DNA from: Gymnodinialimonas sp. 202GB13-11
GTDB taxonomy: Bacteria > Pseudomonadota > Alphaproteobacteria > Rhodobacterales > Rhodobacteraceae
Direction of reading: 5' to 3'
DNA length: 64,000 nucleotides
Assembly: GCF_040932485.1 (NCBI RefSeq)
Contig: NZ_JBFRBH010000001.1
Span: 3,708,212-3,772,211 of the forward strand
The translations under genes and the position numbers were made by a program. Below the pieces are notes generated by a model. It did not search any database and was not told the origin of the DNA. It saw nothing but the letters and a program-made list of their open reading frames with translations. This document shows positions 1-9,624 of the stretch, piece after piece. The number at the start of each line of letters is the position of its first letter. Positions within the stretch are counted from its first letter, which is position 1.

Positions 1-303
1 CCGGGATTGCTCAAGATCGGCCCCTATCAGGGCGGTCATGGATGCCTGGTGATCCCATTCGACAAAGGCGTCTGTGGCGCGGCGGCGCGCACCGGCGAGG
101 TGCAGTTGGTGCCGGATGTCGACGCGTTCCCGGGCCATATCGCCTGCGCGTCCTCCACCCGGTCCGAAATCGTCCTGCCTGTCCGCAACGCGGCGGGAGA
201 AATCATCGCCGTGCTCGACATCGACAGCGACCAGCCCGACGCGTTCACCGAGGAAGATGCGACGGCGTTGGAGGCGATCCTAAGCGCGACCTTTGCGTCT
301 TAG
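1..303 (+). CDS. GAF domain protein, fRMsr-like (5' end outside window)
   Basis: The 3' end of a gene that begins before the window; the frame is open from base 1 to the TAG at 301-303. The visible 100 residues are the second half of a GAF domain. The segment GVCGAAARTGEVQLVPDV followed by FPGHIAC and SEIVLP matches the free methionine-(R)-sulfoxide reductase group (MsrC/fRMsr), where the Cys of GVCG and the Cys of HIAC are active-site positions. Known role of that family: reduction of free Met-R-SO in the cytoplasm. Both cysteines are present, so an active enzyme is plausible. It converges on rmuC, whose stop is 2 bases away. Confidence 0.8.
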   Translation, partial: PGLLKIGPYQGGHGCLVIPFDKGVCGAAARTGEVQLVPDVDAFPGHIACASSTRSEIVLPVRNAAGEIIAVLDIDSDQPDAFTEEDATALEAILSATFAS

Positions 304-305
304 TC

Positions 306-1793
306 TTAGTCGTCGTCGCTGTTGACCACGGTCAGTTCCGGGGCCGATAGCGTGCGCGGGACAGCCTCCACCCTCGGCGCGTCCTTGAGGTCATCCGACG
401 GCTCTTGCACCACCTGCATCGCCTCCAGTTTGCGGGCCGAGGGGAGTACCCGCGCCTCTAGCGAGCCCATGGCCTTGTTGTAGCTATCCACGGAGCGGTT
501 CAGGTTGGTGCCGACCTTCTGCAAATTCGCTGCAAAGGTGGCCAAACGCCCATAAAGCTCTTTCGCTTCCTTGTGGATGGTGACCGCGTTTTCGGCAATC
601 GCCTCCTGCTGCCAGCCGAAGGCAATGGTGCGAAAGAGCGCAACGAGGGTCGACGGCGTTGCGATGACCACACGGGCCTCCAGCGCGCGTTCGATCAGGT
701 TCGGGTCGGCCTCGACCGCCGCAGACAGGAACACGTCGCCGGGGATAAACATCACCACGAAGTCTGGCGTGTTCTCTAGTAGGTCATGGTAGCGTTTCGA
801 CGACAGCGCGCGGACATGGTCGGCCACCTGCCGCGCGTGGCGGGTGATGGCGAGGTCACGGGCCTCGGGCGTCTCCGCCTCCAGCGCATCGAGATAGCCG
901 TCGAGCGAGGTCTTGGCGTCCACAACCAACGACCGCCCGCCGGGCATGTTCACGATGGCGTCGGGCCGTTGCAGGCCGTTGTCCGTCTGGTGGCTGACCT
1001 CGGTGTTGAAATCCACATGCTCGGTCATGCCCGCCATTTCGCAGACCTGCCGTAGCTGCATCTCACCCCAGCGACCCCGCGTCTTGGGCGCGCGCAGGGC
1101 TTGCACCAGCTTGCGCGTCTCACCGGTCAGCGCGGATTGGCCTAGCTTCAATTCTTCCACCTGCGTGCGGATGGTCGAATAGGCCTCCGTCCGTTTCTGT
1201 TCCATATCGCGCAGGACGGTGTCAAAGGCGCCGAGCTTTTCGTTCAATGGTTTGACCATGCCGTCGATGGCCTTCTGGCGCGCATCAAGCTCCGCCTTGG
1301 CAGTCTCGGAATGGGTCGCGAAGCGCTCAGACACACGGTCGAGGAAGGCCTTGGAATTGCCCTCCAACACCTCGCCCGCAAGGTTTTTGAACTGCGATTT
1401 CAGCGCCTCGTTCAACCCGTGCAACTCCTCCAGCCGCGCCTTGTGCGTGGCCTGCTCCGTCTCTAACCGCGCCTCGGCTTGGTTCAGTGCCCCAAGCAGG
1501 CGGTCGCGTTCCTCGCGCTCGTCGGACAGGGCCTGTTCCAATTGCGGCAACCGCTCTGCCCTAGCCTCCATCGCGGCCATATGGCGGCGCATATCTTCCA
1601 GCCCGGAGAGGTCGCGATTGGCCCGCCGCAAACGCGCCCCGCGCAGGATCCAGGCGACGAACAGAAACAGCGCGGCCAACAGCACCAGCAAAAGATAGGC
1701 CGGCAGCGGGTCGACCTCCGGCCCAAACGGGCTGGCGGCGCGCAGGCGGGTGGCGACGCCATCGAGGAAGGCAAAGAAGGGCGCGTTTTCCAT
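306..1793 (-). CDS. rmuC: DNA recombination protein RmuC
   Basis: 495 aa, full length for RmuC. One N-terminal membrane helix (about residues 31-50, rich in Leu/Val/Ala), then a long charged coiled coil (about 55-200), then the conserved RmuC nuclease-fold domain with GRWGEMQLRQVCEMAGM and VVDAKTSLDGYL. The family limits DNA inversions and rearrangements between short repeats; biochemistry is little known. The start lies 3 bases downstream of the mutL stop on the same strand, so the two DNA-maintenance genes are probably one transcript. The acidic tail ends in a run of Asp. Confidence 0.95.
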   Translation of the reverse strand: MENAPFFAFLDGVATRLRAASPFGPEVDPLPAYLLLVLLAALFLFVAWILRGARLRRANRDLSGLEDMRRHMAAMEARAERLPQLEQALSDEREERDRLLGALNQAEARLETEQATHKARLEELHGLNEALKSQFKNLAGEVLEGNSKAFLDRVSERFATHSETAKAELDARQKAIDGMVKPLNEKLGAFDTVLRDMEQKRTEAYSTIRTQVEELKLGQSALTGETRKLVQALRAPKTRGRWGEMQLRQVCEMAGMTEHVDFNTEVSHQTDNGLQRPDAIVNMPGGRSLVVDAKTSLDGYLDALEAETPEARDLAITRHARQVADHVRALSSKRYHDLLENTPDFVVMFIPGDVFLSAAVEADPNLIERALEARVVIATPSTLVALFRTIAFGWQQEAIAENAVTIHKEAKELYGRLATFAANLQKVGTNLNRSVDSYNKAMGSLEARVLPSARKLEAMQVVQEPSDDLKDAPRVEAVPRTLSAPELTVVNSDDD

Positions 1794-1796
1794 GGC

Positions 1797-3647
1797 TCAG
1801 GTCCGCCCGAACAGGCGTTCGATGTCGCTGAGTTTCAGCTCCACATAAGTCGGTCGCCCGTGGTTGCACTGGCCCGACATCGGCGTGGCCTCCATCTCGC
1901 GCAGAAGGGCGTTCATCTCATCGGCGCGCATCTGGCGGCCGGAGCGGATGGAGCCATGGCAGGCCACGCGGCTCAACACCGCCTCCACACGAGACTGCAG
2001 GGTCTGGCTGTCGCCAAGGTCATCCAACTCGTCTAGCACGTCGCGCAACAAGGCCTCGGCGTTGATCTCACCCAGAATGGCAGGCGTCTCGCGCACGGCC
2101 ACGGTGCCCGGTCCAAACGCCTCAACCAGCAAACCAGACCGCTCCAACTCTGCCGCGTGATCGAGAAGCCGGTCGGCATCCGCACCAAGTGTGATGATCT
2201 CAGGGATCAACAGGGCCTGCCGCGCAACACCGTGCTCGGCCATTTGCGCTTTCAGCTTCTCATAAACCAACCGCTCGTGGGCGGCGTGTTGGTCCACCAG
2301 AACGATCCCGTTCGGCGTCTGCGCGACGATGTAATTCTCATGCACCTGCGCGCGGGCGGCCCCCAAGGGGCCATCGCTTTCGATAACCGCCTCATCTACC
2401 CGGGCCGACGGCGCGTTGCCCCAATCGGGAGCAGCCTCGGCAAACCCCGCCATTCGGCCCTGCTGCGGGCGTTCCATCTGGTAGACGCGCGGTTCGCCGG
2501 AAAATGTCGGCTGCGAGGAGGGGGGCGCCCCTAGCGGGGGCAAGTCCCGAGGAGGGGCCGCGAACGCCTGCAACGTCGCATCGGCCACAGTCGATGAGGC
2601 GCGATGCCCGGCCTCGGCCAAGGCATGGCGCAGGCCGGAAACGATCAACCCACGCGCGACGCCCGGCTCCCTGAACCGGACCTCGGACTTGGCGGGGTGG
2701 ACGTTCACATCCACCCGTTCCGGCGGGCAGTCGATGAACAGAACGGCCGCCGGGTGGCGGTCACGGGACAGCACATCCATATAGGCCGCGCGCAGAGCGC
2801 CGATCAGCAGTTTGTCGCGGACGGGGCGGCCATTCACGAACAGGAACTGCGCCACCGCAGAGCCGCGCGAATAGGTCGGCAGGCCCGCATATCCGGTCAG
2901 GCGGATGCCCTCACGGTCAGCATCAATCGCCAGCGCGTTTTCGGTGAAGTCCCGCCCCAGGATCGTGGTCAGCCGCCCGCGCAGGGCGTCGAACAGATCG
3001 CCGGTTTCCGGATCGGCACGGAACGTCACACGCTCGCCATCGGTCACATCCTTCAGGGTGAAACCGACGGCAGGCTCTGCCATCGCCAGCCGCTTCACGA
3101 CATCGCTGATCGCCTGCATCTCGGCCCGGTCTGAGCGCAGGAACTTCAGCCGTGCAGGGGTGGCGTAGAACAGGTCGCGCAGCTCCACCACTGTGCCCCT
3201 GTTCAAGGCCGCCGGCCTCACCGCCTCATGCGCGCCGCCTGAGACGCGGATGACGTGACCCGCATCCGACGCCCGCGAGGTGATCGACAACCGTCCGACG
3301 GAGCCGAGCGACGGCAGCGCCTCCCCCCGGAACCCGAAGGAATGGATGTTGAGCAGATCGCTGCCGTCGATTTTCGACGTCGCGTGACGGCTGAGCGCCA
3401 TCGGCAGGTCATCCGCCTCCATCCCCACGCCATCATCGGTCACGCGGATCAGGGTTTTGCCGCCATGGGCAACCTCGATCACCACGCGCCGCGCCTGGGC
3501 GTCGATGGCGTTTTCCACCAGCTCTTTCACGGCTGACGCGGGCCGTTCCACAACCTCACCTGCCGCGATGCGGTTGATCGCTGCTTCGTCCAGCTGACGG
3601 ATCACCGGGCGCGCATCTGCGCTTATGTTGGGGTTTGGGGCGGCCAT
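1797..3647 (-). CDS. mutL: DNA mismatch repair protein MutL (endonuclease type)
   Basis: 616 aa. The N-terminal GHKL ATPase domain carries [26 protein letters not shown] and [11 protein letters not shown] Pro/Ala-rich linker (about 345-430) leads to the C-terminal dimerisation domain, which has [12 protein letters not shown], an exact match to the DQHA-x2-E-x4-E metal motif of MutL proteins with nicking activity, plus the zinc-site partners ACHGS and CNHGRP. This is expected in alphaproteobacteria, which lack MutH, so nicking is presumably done by MutL itself. ATG with a short AGGGG just upstream. Probably cotranscribed with rmuC. Confidence 0.97.
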   Translation of the reverse strand: MAAPNPNISADARPVIRQLDEAAINRIAAGEVVERPASAVKELVENAIDAQARRVVIEVAHGGKTLIRVTDDGVGMEADDLPMALSRHATSKIDGSDLLNIHSFGFRGEALPSLGSVGRLSITSRASDAGHVIRVSGGAHEAVRPAALNRGTVVELRDLFYATPARLKFLRSDRAEMQAISDVVKRLAMAEPAVGFTLKDVTDGERVTFRADPETGDLFDALRGRLTTILGRDFTENALAIDADREGIRLTGYAGLPTYSRGSAVAQFLFVNGRPVRDKLLIGALRAAYMDVLSRDRHPAAVLFIDCPPERVDVNVHPAKSEVRFREPGVARGLIVSGLRHALAEAGHRASSTVADATLQAFAAPPRDLPPLGAPPSSQPTFSGEPRVYQMERPQQGRMAGFAEAAPDWGNAPSARVDEAVIESDGPLGAARAQVHENYIVAQTPNGIVLVDQHAAHERLVYEKLKAQMAEHGVARQALLIPEIITLGADADRLLDHAAELERSGLLVEAFGPGTVAVRETPAILGEINAEALLRDVLDELDDLGDSQTLQSRVEAVLSRVACHGSIRSGRQMRADEMNALLREMEATPMSGQCNHGRPTYVELKLSDIERLFGRT

Positions 3648-3704
3648 GCCCCTAGGGATAGCATGGCCGCCACTCTCTTGGAACCGATTCCCTGTGGAGA
3701 AGGA

Positions 3705-5072
3705 TTAGTTTGAGGGCTCCAACCCATCAGGCCGGCCAACCACAACAAATTGCAGCGTTTCCGGGTCTATCACCCGCTCGGCCACGCGCTGGATATCCTC
3801 CAACGTCACGGCCATGACACGCTCATTGCGGGTGTTGATGTAGTCGATCGGCATGTCATCGGCCTGCATCGCGGCCAGTGTCCCGGCGATAGAGCCGTTG
3901 CCGGAGAACCGCAGCGGATAGGCCCCGGTCATGTAGCGTTGCGCGGCCTCAAGCTCTTCCGCCGTCACGCCGTTCTCAGACAGGTCCTCCCATTCGGCGA
4001 GCACCACGTCGATGGCCTCGGCCACCAGATCGTTGGAGGAACTGAACGCACCCTGATGCATCGCGATATAGTCCGACAGGCCGGTCCACGTGCTGATCCC
4101 ATAGGTCAGGCCACGCTCTTCGCGGACCTCCTGGTTGAGGCGAGACCGATAGCCGCCTGCGCCGAGGATCTGGTTCATTACGAAATACGGGAAGAAATCG
4201 TCATCCGTCCGCGTGATGCCTTCATTCCCGAACAGGACGGAGGATTGCGGGACGGGAAACTCCACCACTTCGATGCCGCCGGGGGCCATGAACTCCGCCT
4301 GTTCCGGCAGCGGCAGGTCCGACCCCGGCAGATCACCGAGCAACTCATCCAGCAACGCGCCCAGTTCCTCCGGCGTGATGTCACCGGCAACGCCGACCGA
4401 CACCCGGTCCCGCACCAAGGCAGAGCGATGCGCGGCAACGATGTCGTCACGGGTCAGGCCCGCCACGCTTTCCACGGTGCCGTCGAGGCTGGTGGCATAG
4501 GGATGGTCGCCATAGGCCAACGCATTGAAGGTGCGGCCAGAGATCGTGTCAGGGTCCGTCAGGTCGTATTCGATGCCTGAGATCACTTGCTGCCGCACAC
4601 GTTCCAGCGCGCCTTCGTCGAAGGAGGGCTCTACGATTGCGCCGCGCAGGAGCGCCAAAGCCTCGTCCCGGTTCTGCGTCAGGACCTCCGCACTCACCAC
4701 AACCTCATCGCGGTAGGTGTCGAAGCCAAAGCTCGCCGCCAGCCCTTCCTGGGCGGCTGCGAATTCCTGCGAATCCAGATCGCCGGTGCCTTCTTCCAGC
4801 AATGCCATCATCAGGTTCGTGGCCCCGCGCGCGCCGGGCCGGTCGAGTGAACCGCCGCCGTCAAACCACATCTCGATGGCCATGAACGGGATGGAATTGT
4901 CCTGCACCAACCACGCCTCGATCCCGCCGGGGGAGGTCACAAGCTGGATGTCGATTATCGCCTCGACCGGTTCGATCTCCTCGGTCGCGGGCTGTGCTTG
5001 CGCGTGAAGCGTGACCGGGGCCGTCAGCATCGTGGCGGCAAGAAGCGGGGTGACAAAACGGGTGAAGGTCAT
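3705..5072 (-). CDS. M16 family peptidase-like protein, no zinc motif
   Basis: 455 aa with a cleavable signal peptide (about residues 1-26, ending HAQAQ), so periplasmic. Two M16 half domains are recognisable, but the position where active M16 peptidases have HxxEH reads ATNLMMALLEEG, so the zinc ligands are missing. The usual explanation, by analogy with mitochondrial processing peptidase and related bacterial pairs, is that it partners an active M16 subunit. That partner is directly upstream: the genes overlap by 4 bases (ATGA at 5069-5072), so they are translationally coupled. Confidence 0.92.
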   Translation of the reverse strand: MTFTRFVTPLLAATMLTAPVTLHAQAQPATEEIEPVEAIIDIQLVTSPGGIEAWLVQDNSIPFMAIEMWFDGGGSLDRPGARGATNLMMALLEEGTGDLDSQEFAAAQEGLAASFGFDTYRDEVVVSAEVLTQNRDEALALLRGAIVEPSFDEGALERVRQQVISGIEYDLTDPDTISGRTFNALAYGDHPYATSLDGTVESVAGLTRDDIVAAHRSALVRDRVSVGVAGDITPEELGALLDELLGDLPGSDLPLPEQAEFMAPGGIEVVEFPVPQSSVLFGNEGITRTDDDFFPYFVMNQILGAGGYRSRLNQEVREERGLTYGISTWTGLSDYIAMHQGAFSSSNDLVAEAIDVVLAEWEDLSENGVTAEELEAAQRYMTGAYPLRFSGNGSIAGTLAAMQADDMPIDYINTRNERVMAVTLEDIQRVAERVIDPETLQFVVVGRPDGLEPSN

Positions 5073-6433
5073 TGCGACACCTCCTCTTCTTCGGTTTCAG
5101 GGGCAGGGCGGGTCAGATGGCCGATCACGGCAGGGTCTTGGGCAAACAGGGCGCGCGCCATCTCCATGACCTCGTCTGTGGTGATGGAGGCCGTGACCTC
5201 CAGCCAGTTTTCCCAATCCTCAACGGAATATCCCGTGGTCAAAGCCGTGCCGAGGCTGCGGGCCTGTCCGGCGGCATCGTCCTGCGCGTAGATCTGGCTG
5301 GCCTGCCACTGGAACTGGATGCGGTCGAAAGCAGCCTGATCGATCCCCTCTTCAAGGAAATCCTCCACGACGCCAAGAATGTCGGCCTCTGCCTGTTCAA
5401 GCGAGCGGCCCGGGATCGGCATGTTCAGCAAGGTGAATGGCCGATTGTCCAGGTTGGTGGAGCTATAATAGGCGGCGGCGAACAGCGAGACCTCATTCTC
5501 GATCTGCAATTCACGCGCGAAGACCGAGGTGAAGTCACTGTCGCTCAACACGGCGCGCAACAATTCCAGCGTCGCCTGCGAGCGGAGATCGTAGGCAAGT
5601 GTCTCGTCAACTGGGAACAGCATCGACACGTAGGGGTTCGCCACGCGGGGATCTTCGTAGATCACCCGTCGCAGGGCGTTTTGTGGCGGCTCCGCTGGCC
5701 GAACGCGCGATTCCTGATCGTCGGTGTCGGGATTAGCCGGGATCGGGCCGTAATGCTCTTCAGCCAGCGCGCGGACCTCTTCCGGGGTCACATCGCCTGC
5801 GACAACGACGATTGCGTTATTTGGGTGGTAATGCAGGTCATACCAGTCCTGCAGCATCTCGATCGTCAGTTCCCGGATCTCATGCCGCCAACCGATGATC
5901 GGCTGGCCGTAAGGATGGTTGCGATAGTAGGCGGCGGACATTTGTTCGTTGAACAAAGCGCCGGGTGAGCCATCGGTGCGCTGCGCGCGTTCTTCGAGGA
6001 CCACCGAAATCTCAGTCTCGACCTCCTCGGGCACCAGAACCAGATCGCGCATCCGGTCCGCTTCCATCTGCATCATCAGACCCAGCCGGTCGGCGGCCAC
6101 GGTCTGGTGGTAGGCGGTGTAATCCCACGAGGTGAACGCATTGTCCGACCCGCCATTGGCCTCAACCGTTTCCGAGAACTCGCCCGGCGCCATGTCGTCG
6201 GTGCCGTTGAACATCAGATGTTCCAGCAGGTGCGCAATGCCGCCCTGACCGGGCAATTCATCGGCCGCACCGGCGCGGTACCAGATCATGTGCGTGACAG
6301 AGGGGGAGCGGTGGTCTTCGACGACAACAACCTGCAGGCCATTGTCGAGGGTAAAGTCGCTGATCTCACCCGTGGCCTGAACGGCAAGGGGGGTGAAGGC
6401 CAGGCCAAGCGTCAGGCCGAGGCGTCGGAACAT
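5069..6433 (-). CDS. M16 family zinc metallopeptidase (catalytic subunit)
   Basis: 454 aa with a short signal peptide (residues 1 to about 20, ending AVQA). The inverted zinc motif HLLEH is present in GGIAHLLEHLMFNGT, with the downstream Glu-rich helix expected for the third ligand, so this copy should be active. Likely a periplasmic processing or oligopeptide-degrading protease working as a dimer with the non-catalytic M16 protein encoded next. SD GGAG sits 7 bases before the ATG. Substrate unknown. Confidence 0.94.
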   Translation of the reverse strand: MFRRLGLTLGLAFTPLAVQATGEISDFTLDNGLQVVVVEDHRSPSVTHMIWYRAGAADELPGQGGIAHLLEHLMFNGTDDMAPGEFSETVEANGGSDNAFTSWDYTAYHQTVAADRLGLMMQMEADRMRDLVLVPEEVETEISVVLEERAQRTDGSPGALFNEQMSAAYYRNHPYGQPIIGWRHEIRELTIEMLQDWYDLHYHPNNAIVVVAGDVTPEEVRALAEEHYGPIPANPDTDDQESRVRPAEPPQNALRRVIYEDPRVANPYVSMLFPVDETLAYDLRSQATLELLRAVLSDSDFTSVFARELQIENEVSLFAAAYYSSTNLDNRPFTLLNMPIPGRSLEQAEADILGVVEDFLEEGIDQAAFDRIQFQWQASQIYAQDDAAGQARSLGTALTTGYSVEDWENWLEVTASITTDEVMEMARALFAQDPAVIGHLTRPAPETEEEEVSQ

Positions 6434-6557
6434 GTAGGTTCTCCGGCAATAATGGGTCTGCCGGTGAATGTATGGGAATGCAGGGGCGCATCAACCGCCA
6501 TGACGCAGACGTTATGCGGAAACCGGGTCGGGTTTCCCGCACTGGCGCTGTGCGCGG

Positions 6558-7058
6558 TTATTCCGGCGGTGGGGCAGACGGCGTCTGCACGCCCATGCGG
6601 CGTAGGCGCTCAAGCTCCGCGTAGCGGTCCAACGACTGGTCTTCATAGGCGTCGAAGTAGACGTTGTTGCGGAACAGGCGTTCCAGCAAACGGCCATCGT
6701 TTTCGCGACGGAATTGCTCGTCCTCGGCCGCCAATGTCCCGCGAATATCGCTCGCTACGCCAAAGCGCCCTGCGTAAGTAACCAAGCCACCCGCAGACGG
6801 CGCGGCATTGATATTGCCGCCAAGTGCCGCGATGGCGTCAGCTTCCGGATTTGGGTCCGCGCGGTTGATGCCGCCCGGCGTTGGTGCAGGCAGATCGCGC
6901 GACGAGGGCATTTCCAACTCGCGCGTTGGAACGACGCTGAATTCATCCGGGCCGGATTCCGTGTTCCGCAAATTCATCAGCGTTGGCACACCATTCGAGC
7001 ATGCCGACAGAGCCAGCACAGCAACGGTCAAACCCAAAATCGTAACGCGCATTGGCAT
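6558..7058 (-). CDS. DUF3035 lipoprotein (BamF-type)
   Basis: 166 aa from the ATG at 7058, which has AAGGAG eight bases upstream; longer reading of the frame has no SD. A lipoprotein signal (hydrophobic stretch then LSAC) predicts an N-terminal lipid anchor. The body is Pro/Gly-rich with the DUF3035 signature EFSVVPTRELEMPS. This Pfam family has been linked to BamF, an accessory lipoprotein of the outer-membrane beta-barrel assembly machine in alphaproteobacteria; I recall that link from family naming, so treat it as tentative. It lies directly downstream of lspA, the lipoprotein signal peptidase. Confidence 0.8.
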   Translation of the reverse strand: MPMRVTILGLTVAVLALSACSNGVPTLMNLRNTESGPDEFSVVPTRELEMPSSRDLPAPTPGGINRADPNPEADAIAALGGNINAAPSAGGLVTYAGRFGVASDIRGTLAAEDEQFRRENDGRLLERLFRNNVYFDAYEDQSLDRYAELERLRRMGVQTPSAPPPE

Positions 7059-7115
7059 CCCAATCTCTCCTTGCAGGGTCGGTCTAGCGCATCTTCGCAG
7101 GGGCGTCACGGGGTA

Positions 7116-7589
7116 TCAGGTCGCCTCTTGGCGAGAATCTGCAAAGAAGATCAGCCCGAACGCACCCGCAAAGATGCCCACATCAGCGATGTTGAAGGCA
7201 AAGGGGTTCACGATCCCGCAGCAGGACATGTTCAGAAAGTCGATCACTGCCCCATGGATCGCGCGATCCAGCGAATTGCCAAGCGCCCCGCCGATCACGG
7301 CACCTGCGGCCAGCAAAGCAATCGGGCGCGAGAGGCCGGTTTTTGCCCAATATAGCAGCCAGCCGATGATCACGGCGGCCACGCCGATCAAGACCCAGCG
7401 CATAACCTCGGGTCCGCCGCCGAAAAGGCCGAAGTTGATGCCCGTGTTCCAGCCCAGGTGGAAGTTCAGAAGCGGCGGCAGCACTTCGAGGTGCCGCAAC
7501 TCGATCAGGTTGAGGCCATAGAGCACGCCATATTTCGACCCCTGGTCGAGGGCGAACCAGATCAAGGCGCTGAAGAAGACGAGGCGCAT
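7116..7589 (-). CDS. lspA: Lipoprotein signal peptidase (signal peptidase II)
   Basis: 157 aa from the ATG at 7589; upstream codons do not resemble the family. Four membrane helices, with both catalytic aspartates visible in NSLDR and FNIADVGI. LspA cleaves the signal peptide of prolipoproteins after diacylglyceryl modification of the lipobox Cys, in the inner membrane. The next gene downstream encodes a lipoprotein and the one upstream a small exported protein, so this looks like an envelope operon starting from purH. Confidence 0.97.
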   Translation of the reverse strand: MRLVFFSALIWFALDQGSKYGVLYGLNLIELRHLEVLPPLLNFHLGWNTGINFGLFGGGPEVMRWVLIGVAAVIIGWLLYWAKTGLSRPIALLAAGAVIGGALGNSLDRAIHGAVIDFLNMSCCGIVNPFAFNIADVGIFAGAFGLIFFADSRQEAT

Positions 7590-7627
7590 AGGTGGGCCTT
7601 TCGAAATTCGGTTGCGTCCTAGATAGG

Positions 7628-8002
7628 TCAGTCTTGCGCGGCTTGCACCTCGGCAATCAGCGCTTCGACCGGGCTGCTGAGGATATGGACCAACGTTTCG
7701 CACCCCTGATGTGTCAGGGCGAGGTTTGACGCCCACATCCGTGCACCGGCCTGCGGGTCCCCGTCATAGATCATTCCGATGATCGTATCCGAGTCGCGCA
7801 ATCCCATGACGTCGCCGATGACCCCATCCAATGCAGCGGCAAGCCCCTGAGGATCCACGGGTTCATCGCGATAGGCGCAGGGGCTGCGCGCGATTTCCTG
7901 CAATCCGGCCAGTGCCAGGGCGCCGTCCGCAAAAGCGGGCGACGCTGCGAGGAGGGTCTGCGCTATGAGCAGCGCGGAGCCGAGGAGGGGTAAGGGACGC
8001 AT
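7628..8002 (-). CDS. Small exported protein, function unknown
   Basis: 124 aa with a clear Sec signal peptide (about residues 1-25, ending PAFA). The mature part is about 100 residues, acidic, mostly helical, with two cysteines (SPCAY and HQGCE) that could form a periplasmic disulfide. I do not recognise the family. It lies 11 bases after the purH stop and 38 before lspA, all in the same direction, so it is likely expressed with them. Confidence 0.8.
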   Translation of the reverse strand: MRPLPLLGSALLIAQTLLAASPAFADGALALAGLQEIARSPCAYRDEPVDPQGLAAALDGVIGDVMGLRDSDTIIGMIYDGDPQAGARMWASNLALTHQGCETLVHILSSPVEALIAEVQAAQD

Positions 8003-8013
8003 GGGACGCTCCT

Positions 8014-9600
8014 TTAGTGGCGGAAGTGGCGCATGCCGGTGAAGACCATGGCAAGCCCGGCCTCATCAGCGGCGGCAATCACCTCATCATCACGCATGGA
8101 GCCGCCGGGTTGGATCACCGCGGTTGCTCCGGCCTCGGCTGCGGCGAGAAGGCCATCGGCGAACGGGAAGAACGCGTCTGATGCCACGACGGAGCCCTTG
8201 GCGGGCGTCTCGGCCAGCCCCAGCTCATCGCCCATCCGCGCGGCTTTCAGCGCGGCGATGGTCGAGCTGTCCACGCGGCTCATCTGGCCAGCACCGATAC
8301 CCACAGTGGCATTGCCCTTGGTGTAGATGATCGCGTTGGATTTCACGTGTTTCGCCACCGTCCACGCAAAGCGCAGATCGGCCATCTCCTTCTCGGAGGG
8401 TGCGCGCTTGGTCACAACTTTCAACGCGTCCTCAGACACATGGCCGGTGTCCTTGTCCTGCACCAACAAACCACCCGCGACTTGCTTGAACGCGGTGACT
8501 TGGGTGCGCGGGTCGGGCAGACCACCGGTTGTGAGAAGCCGTAGGCTCTTTTTCGCCGCAAATATCGCCTTGGCGTCGTCGTCGGCATCGGGCGCAATCA
8601 CGACCTCGGTGAAGATCTTCACGATCTCTTCCGCTGTTGCACCGTCGAGCGTCTGGTTGAGCGCGATGATCCCTCCGAACGCACTGGTACGGTCACAATC
8701 GAACGCGGCTTTGTAGGCCTCCAGCACGGACTCACCCTTGGCCACACCGCAGGGATTGGCGTGTTTGATGATCGCCACGGCGGGACCGTCTGCTGGCGGG
8801 AACTCCGCCACCAGCTCAAACGCCGCATCCGTGTCGTTGATGTTGTTGTAGCTGAGCGCCTTGCCCTGATGCTGTGTGGCCGTCGCAACGCCCGGGCGGT
8901 CGGAGCCGTCCAGATAGAAGCTCGCTTTCTGATGCGGGTTCTCGCCATACCGCATTTCCTGCGCCAGCGTGCCCGCGAACGCGCGGTGGGGCGGTGTCTC
9001 AATCTCCGCTGCACCCGCCATCCAGCTGGACACCGCTGCGTCATAAGCCGCTGTCCGCGCGTATGCCGCCTGCGCCATGCGTTGCCGGAAGGCGAATGTC
9101 GTGCCGTATTGCGCCTCCAACTCTTCCAATAAGCCCGGATATTGTCCCGGCGTGGTCAGCACCGTCACCGCGCCGTGGTTCTTCGCTGCCGCGCGGATCA
9201 TCGCGGGGCCGCCAATGTCGATATTCTCGATGCAGGTCTCATAATCCGCACCCGCCGCCACGGTCGCCTCGAACGGATAAAGGTTCACGCAAAGCAGGTC
9301 GATCGGGCCGATCCCATGCTCTTTCATCGCCGCCACATGGTCCGAATTGTTGCGCAATGCCAGCAAACCGCCATGGATCATCGGGTGCAGCGTCTTCACG
9401 CGACCGTCCATCATCTCAGGGAAGCCTGTAACCTCGGAGACGTCCTTCACAGCCATTCCGGCTTCGCGCAGCGCCTTGGCCGTGCCGCCCGTCGACAGCA
9501 ACTCAACCCCACGATCCGCCAGTGCTTTCGCAAATTCCAGAAGGCCGGTCTTGTCGGACACAGACAGCAAAGCTCGGGTCAGCGGGGCGGGATCTTGCAT
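8014..9600 (-). CDS. purH: Bifunctional AICAR transformylase/IMP cyclohydrolase
   Basis: 528 aa, matching PurH of E. coli in length. The N-terminal MGS-like IMP cyclohydrolase domain (about 1-200) has [21 protein letters not shown]; the C-terminal AICAR formyltransferase domain carries HANPCGVA and the C-terminal [12 protein letters not shown] segment. It catalyses the last two steps of de novo IMP synthesis. Start chosen at the ATG at 9600 with AGGA close upstream, rather than the in-frame TTG six bases earlier. Confidence 0.97.
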   Translation of the reverse strand: MQDPAPLTRALLSVSDKTGLLEFAKALADRGVELLSTGGTAKALREAGMAVKDVSEVTGFPEMMDGRVKTLHPMIHGGLLALRNNSDHVAAMKEHGIGPIDLLCVNLYPFEATVAAGADYETCIENIDIGGPAMIRAAAKNHGAVTVLTTPGQYPGLLEELEAQYGTTFAFRQRMAQAAYARTAAYDAAVSSWMAGAAEIETPPHRAFAGTLAQEMRYGENPHQKASFYLDGSDRPGVATATQHQGKALSYNNINDTDAAFELVAEFPPADGPAVAIIKHANPCGVAKGESVLEAYKAAFDCDRTSAFGGIIALNQTLDGATAEEIVKIFTEVVIAPDADDDAKAIFAAKKSLRLLTTGGLPDPRTQVTAFKQVAGGLLVQDKDTGHVSEDALKVVTKRAPSEKEMADLRFAWTVAKHVKSNAIIYTKGNATVGIGAGQMSRVDSSTIAALKAARMGDELGLAETPAKGSVVASDAFFPFADGLLAAAEAGATAVIQPGGSMRDDEVIAAADEAGLAMVFTGMRHFRH

Positions 9601-9624
9601 GGGCAATCCTATTTGGTGGCCGTG

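Noticed and set aside
3750-4580. A 276-codon open frame opposite the M16 gene
   Set aside because: Lies fully inside a gene with signal peptide and M16 domains on the other strand; composition is that of a shadow frame.
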